64,000 nucleotides of DNA from an uncultured Pseudohongiella sp. Lineage in GTDB: Bacteria; Pseudomonadota; Gammaproteobacteria; Pseudomonadales; Pseudohongiellaceae. The position numbers and the translations under genes are program-made. This document shows positions 7,503 to 14,851 of the stretch, piece by piece. The stretch is from assembly GCA_951812715.1 (NCBI GenBank), contig OX638323.1, forward strand, positions 3,018,577-3,082,576, read 5' to 3'. The first letter of the stretch is position 1, and every line of letters begins with the position of its first letter. The notes under the pieces are model-generated. The model was given only the letters and a program-made list of their open reading frames with translations. It did not search any database and had not been told where the DNA came from.

Positions 7503-8891
7503 TGTTGTAAACAAATAAATGTGTCCGGTTCCCGAGTACAGGTTTTTGCTTCTCCGCCGACACTGCGCGGAAGGAGCGTAGCAACTGTAGCGCAGTGCCG
7601 GCGCCGCCGCGTTCAGGCCGCATCGGCCAAAGACTCCGCGATGGGTTGTCCGTCCGCGGCGTAGCGTCCCAGCAATCGGGGACCATGCCACACCGACAAC
7701 TCGCCGCTCATGTGCCGACGCACCTTCACCCGCGCCTTGAAGTAATGCGGCCGATGCCGATCCGACGGCAACTGCAGCGCCAGCCCATCGAACCGGACGC
7801 AGTTGTCCCGGCCGGCCACCCGCTCATGCAGCTCGCACAGGATCGCGTCCAGGTCCGAGTCCGGCCCCAACGGCACGAACGCTTCTCCGGCCTCCTTCGG
7901 CGGCCGGGCGAACTCCGCGTTGAATGCCGGCAGATAATCATCGCGCAGATACCGGTTCGCCGCATCCATCTCCGTGATCCCGAGCAGCGCCAACTCCTTC
8001 ACCAGCCGGTCCTGGTGCGTTTTGAACGCCCGCTCCGACCGGCCCCGCGCCTCCGGCGAATACGCCGGAATCATGTCAATGCCCAACTCCTGCATCATCG
8101 CCCGGCCGAACTGCGTCAGCCGGTCCTTGTCCACCTTGCCGCCCGCCTCCGGCGTCAGCCAGTAGTGCGAGGCCCGGTCGGTGTACAGCGAACAGCAAAA
8201 GCCTCTGGCCTCGATCGCCTCGCGCATGCCGCGGAAACTGCTCCAGACGCCTTCCTCCTCGCAGAAGAACATCGAGTAGTGCTCGTTGGTCGCGTCGTCC
8301 ATCGTCACGATCAGGTCCCACGTCACGCCCGGAACCCATTCGTGCGTGCTGCCGTCCTGGTGCAGCATCATGCCGGCGCAGGGCGACGGCTCTCGGCGCT
8401 TGCGGTGCTTGCCGCGCCCGGCGCCGCGCGGCACCGCGCCCGCCACCTGCAGCTTCGTCCGCACCCAGTTGTAGCTGCGCGTCCCGCCTTCCCGCCGGTA
8501 GCGCGTGTAAAAGTGCCGCACGTTCCAGCCCGCGTACCGCGTACGGTACCGATCCACCATCCGCATCACCTCGTCCACCGGCGCCGCGCGGTGCGAGGCG
8601 CGCGAAAGACGCCGATCCCGCAAGACCTCGACGCCATCGCTCTCGTCCCCGCGGTAGCGCTCCACCCAGCGCCGGAACGTCCGTTCGCAAACCCCCAGCA
8701 ACTCCGCCGCCTGCGCCTGCGTCAAACGACGCTCCGTCCACATCGAATACGTATCCTCGAACAACATCAGCCTCCGCTCCTCTCTCCGTTTCGCCAAGCC
8801 CATGCAGCCTCCCAATCCCACTCCAGATCGGAAACTGTACGATCGGACACTTCATGTGTTTTAAAACCGGACACTTTATTTGTTCTCTACA
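7503..8891 (-). mobile_element. ISNCY/IS1202-like insertion sequence, copy B (full length)
   Basis: This copy is 1389 bp with imperfect inverted termini matching copy A: left TGTTGTAAACAAATAAATG, and right, inverted, TGTAGAGAACAAATAAAG, both continuing to GTGTCCGG. It contains one intact transposase gene. Its right end abuts the 17-bp duplication at 8892. Confidence 0.9.
7613..8803 (-). CDS. ISNCY-type DDE transposase, full length (copy B)
   Basis: The product is about 396 residues from ATG 8803 (GTG 8821 is also possible), with GGGAGG just upstream. The domain order is helix-turn-helix (residues about 20-50), integrase core with DDE-type acids in HQDGST, LYTDRAS and SPEARGRSE, and a C-terminal beta-rich region (HYFKARVKVRRHMSGELSVW) that is deleted in copy A. 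The first two-thirds are nearly identical to copy A, so the copies separated recently. Transcription points away from the zinc gene cluster. This copy is the likely source of transposase for the composite element and for copy A ends. Confidence 0.9.
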   Translation of the reverse strand: MGLAKRREERRLMLFEDTYSMWTERRLTQAQAAELLGVCERTFRRWVERYRGDESDGVEVLRDRRLSRASHRAAPVDEVMRMVDRYRTRYAGWNVRHFYTRYRREGGTRSYNWVRTKLQVAGAVPRGAGRGKHRKRREPSPCAGMMLHQDGSTHEWVPGVTWDLIVTMDDATNEHYSMFFCEEEGVWSSFRGMREAIEARGFCCSLYTDRASHYWLTPEAGGKVDKDRLTQFGRAMMQELGIDMIPAYSPEARGRSERAFKTHQDRLVKELALLGITEMDAANRYLRDDYLPAFNAEFARPPKEAGEAFVPLGPDSDLDAILCELHERVAGRDNCVRFDGLALQLPSDRHRPHYFKARVKVRRHMSGELSVWHGPRLLGRYAADGQPIAESLADAA

Positions 8892-8908
8892 CCCATTGGC
8901 GGGACAGC
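8892..8908. repeat. right copy of 17-bp target-site duplication
   Basis: CCCATTGGCGGGACAGC is identical to 3791-3807 and directly follows the ACA end of IS copy B. The next bases start the -35 hexamer of the promoter at 8909. Confidence 0.9.
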
Positions 8909-8937
8909 TTGACAGGGTAGTATATTGGTCTGATAAT
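8909..8937 (+). promoter_or_regulatory. consensus-like sigma-70 promoter
   Basis: TTGACA (8909-8914), a 17-bp spacer and GATAAT (8932-8937) match the sigma-70 consensus at 11 of 12 positions. It lies 42 bp before ATG 8980 of the small CxxC protein and can drive the zinc-type cluster. I looked for a Zur-like palindrome overlapping it and saw none convincing. The composite transposon inserted at the base next to the -35 box without destroying it, so only sequence upstream of -35 changed. Confidence 0.7.
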
Positions 8938-8979
8938 CAGCCGCTTACTCAGTACGAATGTCTTCGGAAATTAACCAGC

Positions 8980-9291
8980 ATGTGGCAGGAGTGTAACGCA
9001 TTCAGTGTTGCCGCTCGGGATCGGTTTCAGTCCTTGCCGCTAACGGCGGTGGTCTGCCTGTTGCTGCTGTTCGTGCAAAGTGCGGCGCTCACGCACAGTC
9101 ACGAAAACGATCTGCAAGTTCGCTACGACTGCGACACCTGTCTCAACATCGGTTCGAGTGCCGATGTCATTGCGGCGGGCCATGTTGACAATCCTGTCTT
9201 TCCGTTGCGACATGAATGGCGCGAGGCCGCCACGGAACTGCCATTCCTGCCACTGCTCGACGTTCGCTCAAGAGCCCCTCCCCAAGCCTGA
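8980..9291 (+). CDS. small exported CxxC/His protein (DUF2946-like)
   Basis: This 103-residue protein starts at ATG 8980 (frames reaching back to 8854 run into the IS and are rejected). It has a hydrophobic segment (LTAVVCLLLLFVQSAAL), then a THSHEND histidine motif and a YDCDTCLN CxxC. Small proteins of this layout (signal or anchor, HxH, CxxC) are commonly found next to metal-linked TonB receptors. A role in periplasmic metal handling is inferred from motif and context only. It lies 120 bp upstream of the TonB receptor, behind the strong promoter at 8909, so it probably leads the operon. Confidence 0.65.
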   Translation: MWQECNAFSVAARDRFQSLPLTAVVCLLLLFVQSAALTHSHENDLQVRYDCDTCLNIGSSADVIAAGHVDNPVFPLRHEWREAATELPFLPLLDVRSRAPPQA

Positions 9292-9411
9292 TAGACAGTT
9301 CTCTGATTTTCGCTTCGGCTGATCGCCGCGCGCCAATTGTAACGCAGGCGCCGGCAGGCGTTTCGAAGCGGCTATTTTCGGTTAATCGGTTACGTATTCC
9401 TGGGGAATGAA

Positions 9412-11667
9412 ATGAAAATTCAACGCAAGAAATTATCGGCCGCGGTTAGCCTGGCGCTGACGGTCGGCTATGCCGGCGCCGCGCTCGCGCAAGAAGCAGC
9501 CCATAGCGAGGACCAGATCGAGGAGATCGTGGTTACCGCGCCGTTCCAGCAATCAGAGGCGGAAACCGCGCTGCCGGTCGGCATCCTGTCCGGCGAGGCG
9601 CTGCGGGAGAAGATCGGCAACAGCCTCGGCGAGACGCTCAAGAACGAAATCGGCGTCGCCAATGCCTCTTTCGGCACCGGCGTCGGACAGGTGGTAATCC
9701 GCGGTCAATCCGGCAACCGCGTCAGAGTCCTGCAAAACGGCGTCGGCATCACCGATGCCTCAAGCGTCAGCCCCGACCATGCCCACGGAGTGAATACATC
9801 GCTCACCGAACGGGTTGAAGTCATTCGCGGCCCGTCGGCGCTGCTGTATGGCAGCGGCGCGATCGGCGGCGTGGTGAATGTCATCGACAACCGGATTCCC
9901 GAAAGCTTGCCGGAAGAAGCGAGCTTTGTTGTTCAGCAAAGCCACAATACCGTCAGTTCCCAGAACGATACGCTGATCCGGGTCGATGGCGCCGCGGGCA
10001 ATGTCGCTTTTCATCTCGATGCCTTCACGAGCCGCAACGACAACGTCGAAATCAGCGGATACGCCATCGACGAGGAAGCCGTTGAGGAGCTCGAAGAACT
10101 GATTCACGAACATCTTGAAGAAGGACATCACGACGACGAAGACGAGCATCACGACGACGAAGACGAGCACCATGAAGAAGAAGAGGGAGTCGAAAACACC
10201 ATTGGCTACATCGGAAATTCCGACGCCGAATCCAATGGCGGCAACTTCGGCTTTTCATTCGTTGGCGACAATGGATTTTTCGGCGTTTCCATCAGCGAAG
10301 TCGAAAAGGATTACGGCCTGCCGCTTGGCGTCCATGCCCACGCGCATGGCGAGGAAGAACACGAAGACGAGCACGATGAAGAAGAACACCACGACGAAGA
10401 AGAGCACGAAGACGAAGACGGTCACGCGGAAGAAGTCGAATTCGTTCGAGTCCTCATGGAGAAGACGCGCTACGACTTCAAGGGTGAATTGCGGCTCGAT
10501 GACGGTTTTATCCGGAATATTCGCGCCAACGTAGGTTTAACCGACTATCTGCACGACGAGGTTGAGGTATTCGCCGACGGCGGCCGCGAAACCGGCACCG
10601 GTTATTTCAACGAAGGCAGCGAGGGCCGCGTCACCATGACCCATGTTCCTGTCGGCGACTGGACCGGGGTCTGGGGCATGCAATTCTCCAATACCGAGTT
10701 CAGCGCAATCGGCGAGGAAGCCTTCATTCCGCACTCCGATCTGAACTCGCTGGGGTTTTTCGGCGTCGAACGATACGATGGCGGCAACTGGACCGGCGAG
10801 CTAGGCATTCGATTCGAAGACAGCGGCGTCGACCCGAACGGACGCTGCGAGTACAGCGGCAACACCACGAGCCTCAGCGGCAGCCTGCTCTACGACGTGG
10901 GCGCCGACGCCAATCTCCTGTTCGGCGCCTCCCGCTCCCAGCGGGCGCCGACGGTGGAAGAACTGTATTCCAACGTTTCCGCCGCCACCTGTGCGGCTTT
11001 CGACGATCCCGAGGATCTCGTGCTGCACGCTTCCACCAACCTGCTCGAAATCGGCAATCCGCTGCTCGAAGAGGAAACTTCCAATAATATCGAGTTCGGT
11101 TATCGCCAGTTCGGCGGCGGCTTTACCGGCGAGTTCAGCGCCTACTACAACCAGATTGACAATTACATTTTTCTCGATCTGACAGGCGAGGAATTCGAGG
11201 AGCAGCAACTGGCTTCCTACCTGGCGCGGGACGCCCGCTTCACCGGCATTGAAGGCGAGGTTTCCTTCAACGTGGTGGAAGGCGACAACTCGTCACTGGC
11301 GCTCGGTCTGTTCGGCGACATGGTGAATGCCGAATTCGATTCGGGAGGCTATGTACCGCGCATCCCGGCGTCCAAGATTGGCGCCGAACTGCGCTGGTTC
11401 GGCAGTGACTGGAGCATGCATCTGCATGTCACTCGCGTCAGCGAGCAGGAAGACGTGGCAGAACTCGAGCTGCCCACCGGCGGATACACCTTGCTTTCGT
11501 TCTATGCGGATTATCACTGGGACGTGGGCGAGGATAGCAGCCTGGAGGTGTTCCTGCGCGGTGAAAACCTGCTCGACGAGGAAGTCCGCAATCACGTCTC
11601 TTTCTTGAAGAATTACGCGCCCGAACCGGGCCGCGGCGTGGTGGCCGGAGTGCGATTCGAGTATTGA
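9412..11667 (+). CDS. TonB-dependent outer-membrane receptor with His/acid-rich loops (ZnuD-like)
   Basis: This is a 751-residue receptor. A signal peptide (residues 1-26, ending AGAALA) is followed by the TonB box EEIVVTA (about 37-43), a plug domain (VVIRGQSGNR, VEVIRGPSALLYGSGAIGG) and a 22-strand-type barrel ending in FEY. Two long insertions are almost wholly His/Asp/Glu (about residues 226-259 and 309-342, for example HHDDEDEHHDDEDEHHEEEE), as expected for metal-capturing extracellular loops. ZnuD of Neisseria and relatives have comparable His-rich loops and take up zinc. The ZIP transporter gene downstream supports zinc as the substrate, though copper or nickel cannot be excluded. A strong terminator follows at 11706. 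Confidence 0.88.
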   Translation: MKIQRKKLSAAVSLALTVGYAGAALAQEAAHSEDQIEEIVVTAPFQQSEAETALPVGILSGEALREKIGNSLGETLKNEIGVANASFGTGVGQVVIRGQSGNRVRVLQNGVGITDASSVSPDHAHGVNTSLTERVEVIRGPSALLYGSGAIGGVVNVIDNRIPESLPEEASFVVQQSHNTVSSQNDTLIRVDGAAGNVAFHLDAFTSRNDNVEISGYAIDEEAVEELEELIHEHLEEGHHDDEDEHHDDEDEHHEEEEGVENTIGYIGNSDAESNGGNFGFSFVGDNGFFGVSISEVEKDYGLPLGVHAHAHGEEEHEDEHDEEEHHDEEEHEDEDGHAEEVEFVRVLMEKTRYDFKGELRLDDGFIRNIRANVGLTDYLHDEVEVFADGGRETGTGYFNEGSEGRVTMTHVPVGDWTGVWGMQFSNTEFSAIGEEAFIPHSDLNSLGFFGVERYDGGNWTGELGIRFEDSGVDPNGRCEYSGNTTSLSGSLLYDVGADANLLFGASRSQRAPTVEELYSNVSAATCAAFDDPEDLVLHASTNLLEIGNPLLEEETSNNIEFGYRQFGGGFTGEFSAYYNQIDNYIFLDLTGEEFEEQQLASYLARDARFTGIEGEVSFNVVEGDNSSLALGLFGDMVNAEFDSGGYVPRIPASKIGAELRWFGSDWSMHLHVTRVSEQEDVAELELPTGGYTLLSFYADYHWDVGEDSSLEVFLRGENLLDEEVRNHVSFLKNYAPEPGRGVVAGVRFEY

Positions 11668-11705
11668 TTGAACGGAAAATCCATGGACGGTCCGGAGCAA
11701 GCGGT

Positions 11706-11735
11706 AAAAGTCCCGCCCGATGGCGGGACTTTTTT
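11706..11735 (+). terminator. strong intrinsic terminator after the TonB receptor
   Basis: The stem is AAAAGTCCCGCC (11706-11717), the loop CGAT and the other arm GGCGGGACTTTT (11722-11733), with the T-run extending to 11735. The perfect 12-bp stem with flanking A and T runs should also work in reverse. It separates the receptor from the ZIP gene, which therefore needs its own promoter. Confidence 0.9.
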
Positions 11736-11776
11736 GTGTGGGATACGAAGTAAAAATACAGTATGTTTGCAGCGTC

Positions 11777-12625
11777 ATGACATCATTGCTCGCGCTCAAG
11801 TTCATAGCGGCGCTGTCCATCCTGGCGGTGGGCGTACTCGGCGGCATCATCCCGCTGCTGGCCGCGCGCCTGCAGGCTAGCAGGCGATTCTTTTCCCTCG
11901 GCAATGCCCTGGCCGGAGGAATCTTCCTGGGCGTTGGATTCACTCATCTGTTGCCCGAAGCCGAGGAAATGCTGGCTGGCTTCACCGACTATCCGCTGGG
12001 CCCGTTGTTGGCGGCCGCGGGAATCGCGATCCTGCTATGGATCGACCGGGTCTATTTCGAGTCGATGGGGACCGTGAGCGGGGAAGAGTCCAGCGAGCAG
12101 CGCCGGCCGGTGTATCCGATGGTCATGCTCGCCGCGCTGTCGATTCATTCGGTCATCACCGGAATTGCCCTCGGCCTTGAGCCTGAAGTCGCTGCTTCGC
12201 TGCTGGTAATGACCGGGATTTTGCTGCACAAGGGCTCGGCGTCCTTCGCGCTGATGGTCAGCGCCCATGCCGCCGGCCTGAATACTTCGAATCTGCGCAC
12301 GGTTTTGACCGTTTTCGTGCTGATGACGCCGCTCGGAATCTTTTTCGGCACGACGGTTTCCAGCTTGATGCAGGGGGAGAACGCCGAACTCATTGAAGGT
12401 GTTTTCAATGCGCTTGCCGCGGGAACCTTCATCTACGTAGCTATCATGGACGTGATCGGCGGAGAAATGGGTCGCATAGAGGACCGCATGGCGCGCTTCG
12501 TCAGCAGCGCGCTGGTGGGAAGCGACGATGTCGACATGCCCGTTCGCGACACCGACCGCCCGCTCAAGTTCCTGCTCGTTCTGATCGGCCTGGGCAGCAT
12601 GGCGGTGCTTGGCATCTGGGTCTAG
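11777..12625 (+). CDS. ZIP-family metal transporter
   Basis: This 282-residue, eight-helix-type membrane protein starts at ATG 11777 (an upstream in-frame start at 11720 lies inside the terminator hairpin and is rejected). TM4 carries the family signature LSIHSVITGIALGLE, with the metal-binding His followed by Ser, and TM5 carries GILLHKGSASFAL with a second His. The loop after TM3 is acidic and not His-rich. ZIP proteins move zinc or related divalent metals into the cytoplasm. Next to a His-rich TonB receptor it completes a two-membrane uptake route: receptor at the outer membrane, ZIP at the inner membrane. The carbonic-anhydrase-like gene follows after 28 bp. Confidence 0.88.
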   Translation: MTSLLALKFIAALSILAVGVLGGIIPLLAARLQASRRFFSLGNALAGGIFLGVGFTHLLPEAEEMLAGFTDYPLGPLLAAAGIAILLWIDRVYFESMGTVSGEESSEQRRPVYPMVMLAALSIHSVITGIALGLEPEVAASLLVMTGILLHKGSASFALMVSAHAAGLNTSNLRTVLTVFVLMTPLGIFFGTTVSSLMQGENAELIEGVFNALAAGTFIYVAIMDVIGGEMGRIEDRMARFVSSALVGSDDVDMPVRDTDRPLKFLLVLIGLGSMAVLGIWV

Positions 12626-12653
12626 CGCGGCAGGCGATTAGGGAGATAGGCTC

Positions 12654-13184
12654 ATGCTCTACAAACTCGGCGATGCCGAAGTCGAACTCGCGGGAGACGA
12701 CTGGTTCGTCGCTGAAAACGCCGTAGTGGTCGGCCGGGTGCGGCTGGAGAACAACGCCAGCGTCTGGTATCACGCCGTGTTGCGTGGCGACAACGACCTG
12801 ATCACCGTGGGCGAAAATTCCAATGTGCAGGATCTGTCGGTATTGCATACCGACCCGGGCATTCCGCTGACTATCGGCCGCAACGTCACCGTCGGCCACA
12901 AGGTGATGTTGCATGGCTGCGCCATCGGCGACAATTCCCTCATCGGCATCAATTCGGTAGTGCTCAACGGCGCGAACATCGGCCGCGACTGTCTGATCGG
13001 CGCCAACAGCCTGATTACCGAAGGCAAGCAGATTCCGGACGGTTCGCTCGTGCTGGGGTCCCCGGCAAGGGTAGTCCGGCAATTGACCGATGCGGAAAAG
13101 GCCATGTTGCTCGAAAGCGCCGACACCTACGTGCGCAACTTCAAGCGCTTCAAGCGCGAGCTGAAGCCCGACCCCCGCGGCTGA
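12654..13184 (+). CDS. gamma-carbonic-anhydrase-like hexapeptide-repeat protein (YrdA/PaaY type)
   Basis: The product has 176 residues; the start at ATG 12654 is set by GGGAGA 8 nt upstream. Hexapeptide repeats ((I/V)GxNSxI type: VGENSNV, IGRNVTV, IGDNSLI, IGANSLI) form a left-handed beta-helix. Three histidines at the zinc-binding positions of gamma-class carbonic anhydrases are present: His65 (VLHTD), His82 and His87 (VGHKVMLHG). The C-terminal helix ([20 protein letters not shown]) is usual for the family. Whether family members of this type hydrate CO2 varies. It lies 28 bp after the ZIP gene and is probably co-transcribed, which would link a zinc importer with a zinc-binding protein. Confidence 0.85.
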   Translation: MLYKLGDAEVELAGDDWFVAENAVVVGRVRLENNASVWYHAVLRGDNDLITVGENSNVQDLSVLHTDPGIPLTIGRNVTVGHKVMLHGCAIGDNSLIGINSVVLNGANIGRDCLIGANSLITEGKQIPDGSLVLGSPARVVRQLTDAEKAMLLESADTYVRNFKRFKRELKPDPRG

Positions 13185-13199
13185 TTGTCATGGCGCCGC

Positions 13200-14165
13200 T
13201 CAGGGCGCCACTTCAATGCCGTCGCGGCCGACGATGATCGGGCCGTCATAGTAGTCGCTCATTCCGCGGATGAACTGCGCCTCGGCGGCGTCGGTTGGCG
13301 CAATCGAAGGGAAAAGGTGGGTCAAGGCAAGCTTTTTCACGCCGACTTCCTGGGCCATCCGCGCGAGAGCGAGCGACTCAGCGTGATATTCCATGCCTTC
13401 CTCGATCATTTCGAGTTGCCGCGTATTGCCACTTGCTCTCGACAGGGCAATGGCGGCGTTGAACATGGCCGCGTTCTCGACCTCGCTGACGAGCAGGTCG
13501 GCGCCTTCGGCCCCTGCGGCGTACTCGGGACAGACGCGCGTGTCGCCGGATACGACCACCACCTGATCCCGATATTCGAAGCGGTAACCCACGGCCGGCT
13601 CAATGGGCTCGTGGCAGACCGGGAACATCGTCACCGTCAGGCCGTCCTTGTCGAGCACGACTCCCGGTTCGTGTTCGGTAACCGCGGGTTGCATGATTGC
13701 CGTGCTGAATTTCTCCCCATGGTGATCAATGCGATATTCCAGATCGAGCCGGTAAGTTGCGACGATTCCTTCAACCACTTCCATCGCCCCGGGCGGGCCT
13801 TGCACCGGAATCGCATGGTCGACTCCGGCAATGCCGAAATTCAGCAGGATTTCCCCGAGTCCGATGAAATGATCCGAATGGTAATGGGTGTAGAAGATGC
13901 CGTTGAGGTCGCGAATGCCGGCCTGATCGAGTGGAACGACGCAATTGCGGCCGGTATCGACGAGGAATACGCGGTCTCCCGCGATGACGGCGGTGCATGC
14001 CGTGGCCCGCCGCGGATTGGGAATCGGTACGCCAGTGCCTAGCAGGATCACGGAAATGCCGGCATCCGGGTCCAGGCTGCGCGGTTGCGGCCTGCCCTGG
14101 GCGCTCGCGTCCGCCGATGCCACAAGTGCGGCTGCAACAACAATCAGGGGCAAAATTCGTCTCAT
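13200..14165 (-). CDS. exported metallo-beta-lactamase-fold hydrolase (AtsA/RNase Z-like)
   Basis: The product has 321 residues with an N-terminal signal peptide (LPLIVVAAALVASADASAQ). The metal-binding motif H94-Y-H96-S-D98-H99 lies in THYHSDHFIG. Later ligands are likely in FPVCHEPIE, VVSGDTRVCPE and LALTHLFP. The layout (LLGTGVPIPNPRRA at the start) is that of the RNase Z/arylsulfatase AtsA branch, but the signal peptide argues for a periplasmic hydrolase, not a tRNA-processing enzyme. ATG 14165 overlaps the toxin stop by 4 nt (ATGA), so translation is coupled to the upstream toxin-antitoxin pair. Confidence 0.85.
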   Translation of the reverse strand: MRRILPLIVVAAALVASADASAQGRPQPRSLDPDAGISVILLGTGVPIPNPRRATACTAVIAGDRVFLVDTGRNCVVPLDQAGIRDLNGIFYTHYHSDHFIGLGEILLNFGIAGVDHAIPVQGPPGAMEVVEGIVATYRLDLEYRIDHHGEKFSTAIMQPAVTEHEPGVVLDKDGLTVTMFPVCHEPIEPAVGYRFEYRDQVVVVSGDTRVCPEYAAGAEGADLLVSEVENAAMFNAAIALSRASGNTRQLEMIEEGMEYHAESLALARMAQEVGVKKLALTHLFPSIAPTDAAEAQFIRGMSDYYDGPIIVGRDGIEVAP

Positions 14166-14488
14166 TGCGTTTCCTCGTAAGATCGCAGCAGAAGCAATCG
14201 CTCGTGTCTCCAGATGCGGACCACGAAGATCATGTTTTGTTCGTGTCGGTAGATTATTCTGAAAGGTTTGTGAATTAGCTCACGAAGTAATGGCTGGTTG
14301 AACTCGGGGACGACCCGACCCAAATCCGGATGATTGCCAAGGTCTTCCACCCGCGCCAAAATCTCAGCGACAAATCTCTCGCCGACCTCCGGCGCTCCCT
14401 GTGTTTCGTACCACGAGACCATTGCGGCCAAATCTGAACGTGCGGATTCGGATAGTTCGATGGAAACCGCGCGCATCCCCTTATGCAA
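14162..14488 (-). CDS. RelE/ParE-family toxin
   Basis: The protein is 108 residues from ATG 14488, overlapping the antitoxin stop by 8 nt; ATG 14476 (MRAVSIELSES) would give 104 residues and start just after that stop. The fold signature is helix-helix ARSDLAAMVSWYETQG followed by strands with PLLRELIHKPFRIIYRHEQNMIFVVRIWRHERLL, close to plasmid-stabilisation ParE/RelE toxins. The basic and aromatic residues in RIIYRH and RIWRHER occupy the active or target-binding end. It could be an mRNA interferase (RelE) or a gyrase poison (ParE). Its stop codon overlaps the start of the exported hydrolase, an unusual extension of a TA operon. Confidence 0.85.
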   Translation of the reverse strand: MHKGMRAVSIELSESARSDLAAMVSWYETQGAPEVGERFVAEILARVEDLGNHPDLGRVVPEFNQPLLRELIHKPFRIIYRHEQNMIFVVRIWRHERLLLLRSYEETQ

Positions 14489-14750
14489 GCCCGAATTGTT
14501 GCTTGACTTGCTCCAATGGAACTGTGCGGCCAGCTTCGATATCCGCGAGCCCGGTGACGACCGCCTTCAAGAACGCCAATTCATCGGCAACATTTTCGTA
14601 GTCGGACAAAGACTGCACAACAGCCACGCCGCGTCCCCGATTGGTAAGCAGTACTGGTCGATGCGATTTCTCGACATGTTTCACAATCCGCCCCGGATTT
14701 ACCTTCATCTGCGTGAGAGGAATCACGTCTTCCGAAAATTTCGTTTGCAT
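14481..14750 (-). CDS. Phd/YefM-family antitoxin
   Basis: This 89-residue protein starts at ATG 14750 (a TTG at 14774 would add eight residues and run towards the operator). The N-terminal DNA-binding half has VIPLTQMKVNPGRIVKHVEKSHRPVLLTNRGRGVAVVQSLSDYE, the typical Phd/YefM pattern of a helix followed by LTNRGR and a beta-hairpin. The C-terminal tail (IEAGRTVPLEQVKQQFGLA) would wrap the toxin. It precedes the toxin with an overlapping frame, the classical type II arrangement. A palindrome upstream (14777-14794) fits autoregulation. Confidence 0.88.
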   Translation of the reverse strand: MQTKFSEDVIPLTQMKVNPGRIVKHVEKSHRPVLLTNRGRGVAVVQSLSDYENVADELAFLKAVVTGLADIEAGRTVPLEQVKQQFGLA

Positions 14751-14776
14751 CGAATCAGCCTTTGGTATCTGCAATT

Positions 14777-14794
14777 GGTGCTGATAATAGCACC
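14777..14794 (-). promoter_or_regulatory. palindromic operator of the Phd-RelE/ParE module
   Basis: GGTGCT-GATAAT-AGCACC (14777-14794) has perfect 6-bp arms around a 6-bp centre, 27 bp upstream of the antitoxin ATG. Its size and place fit binding by the Phd/YefM dimer and negative autoregulation. The AT-rich centre may double as part of a -10 element. Confidence 0.65.
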
Positions 14795-14851
14795 ACTTCC
14801 GAGGGCTATCAAATTGTTGTGCGGGTTCAGAGCGCGCGGCGCCCCAACCTC

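Larger units (their letters stand above)
3808..8891. mobile_element. composite transposon: two IS copies with three passenger genes
   Basis: Two same-orientation copies of an ISNCY/IS1202-like element (3808-5012 and 7503-8891) flank a truncated PIN toxin, a serine hydrolase and a DUF899 protein. The outer flanks carry an identical 17-bp direct repeat while the inner flanks differ. This is the footprint of one insertion of the whole 5.1-kb unit, not two independent IS insertions. Long target duplications are known for the IS1202/ISNCY group. Passenger DNA looks more GC-rich than the neighbours by eye (not computed), fitting foreign origin. Copy B has the full-length transposase and probably supplies the activity. 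Confidence 0.8.

Noticed and set aside
8909..8980. Zur box at the zinc-cluster promoter
   Set aside because: I looked for a TGTTATAATATAACA-like palindrome around the promoter and before the TonB receptor and found no convincing match.
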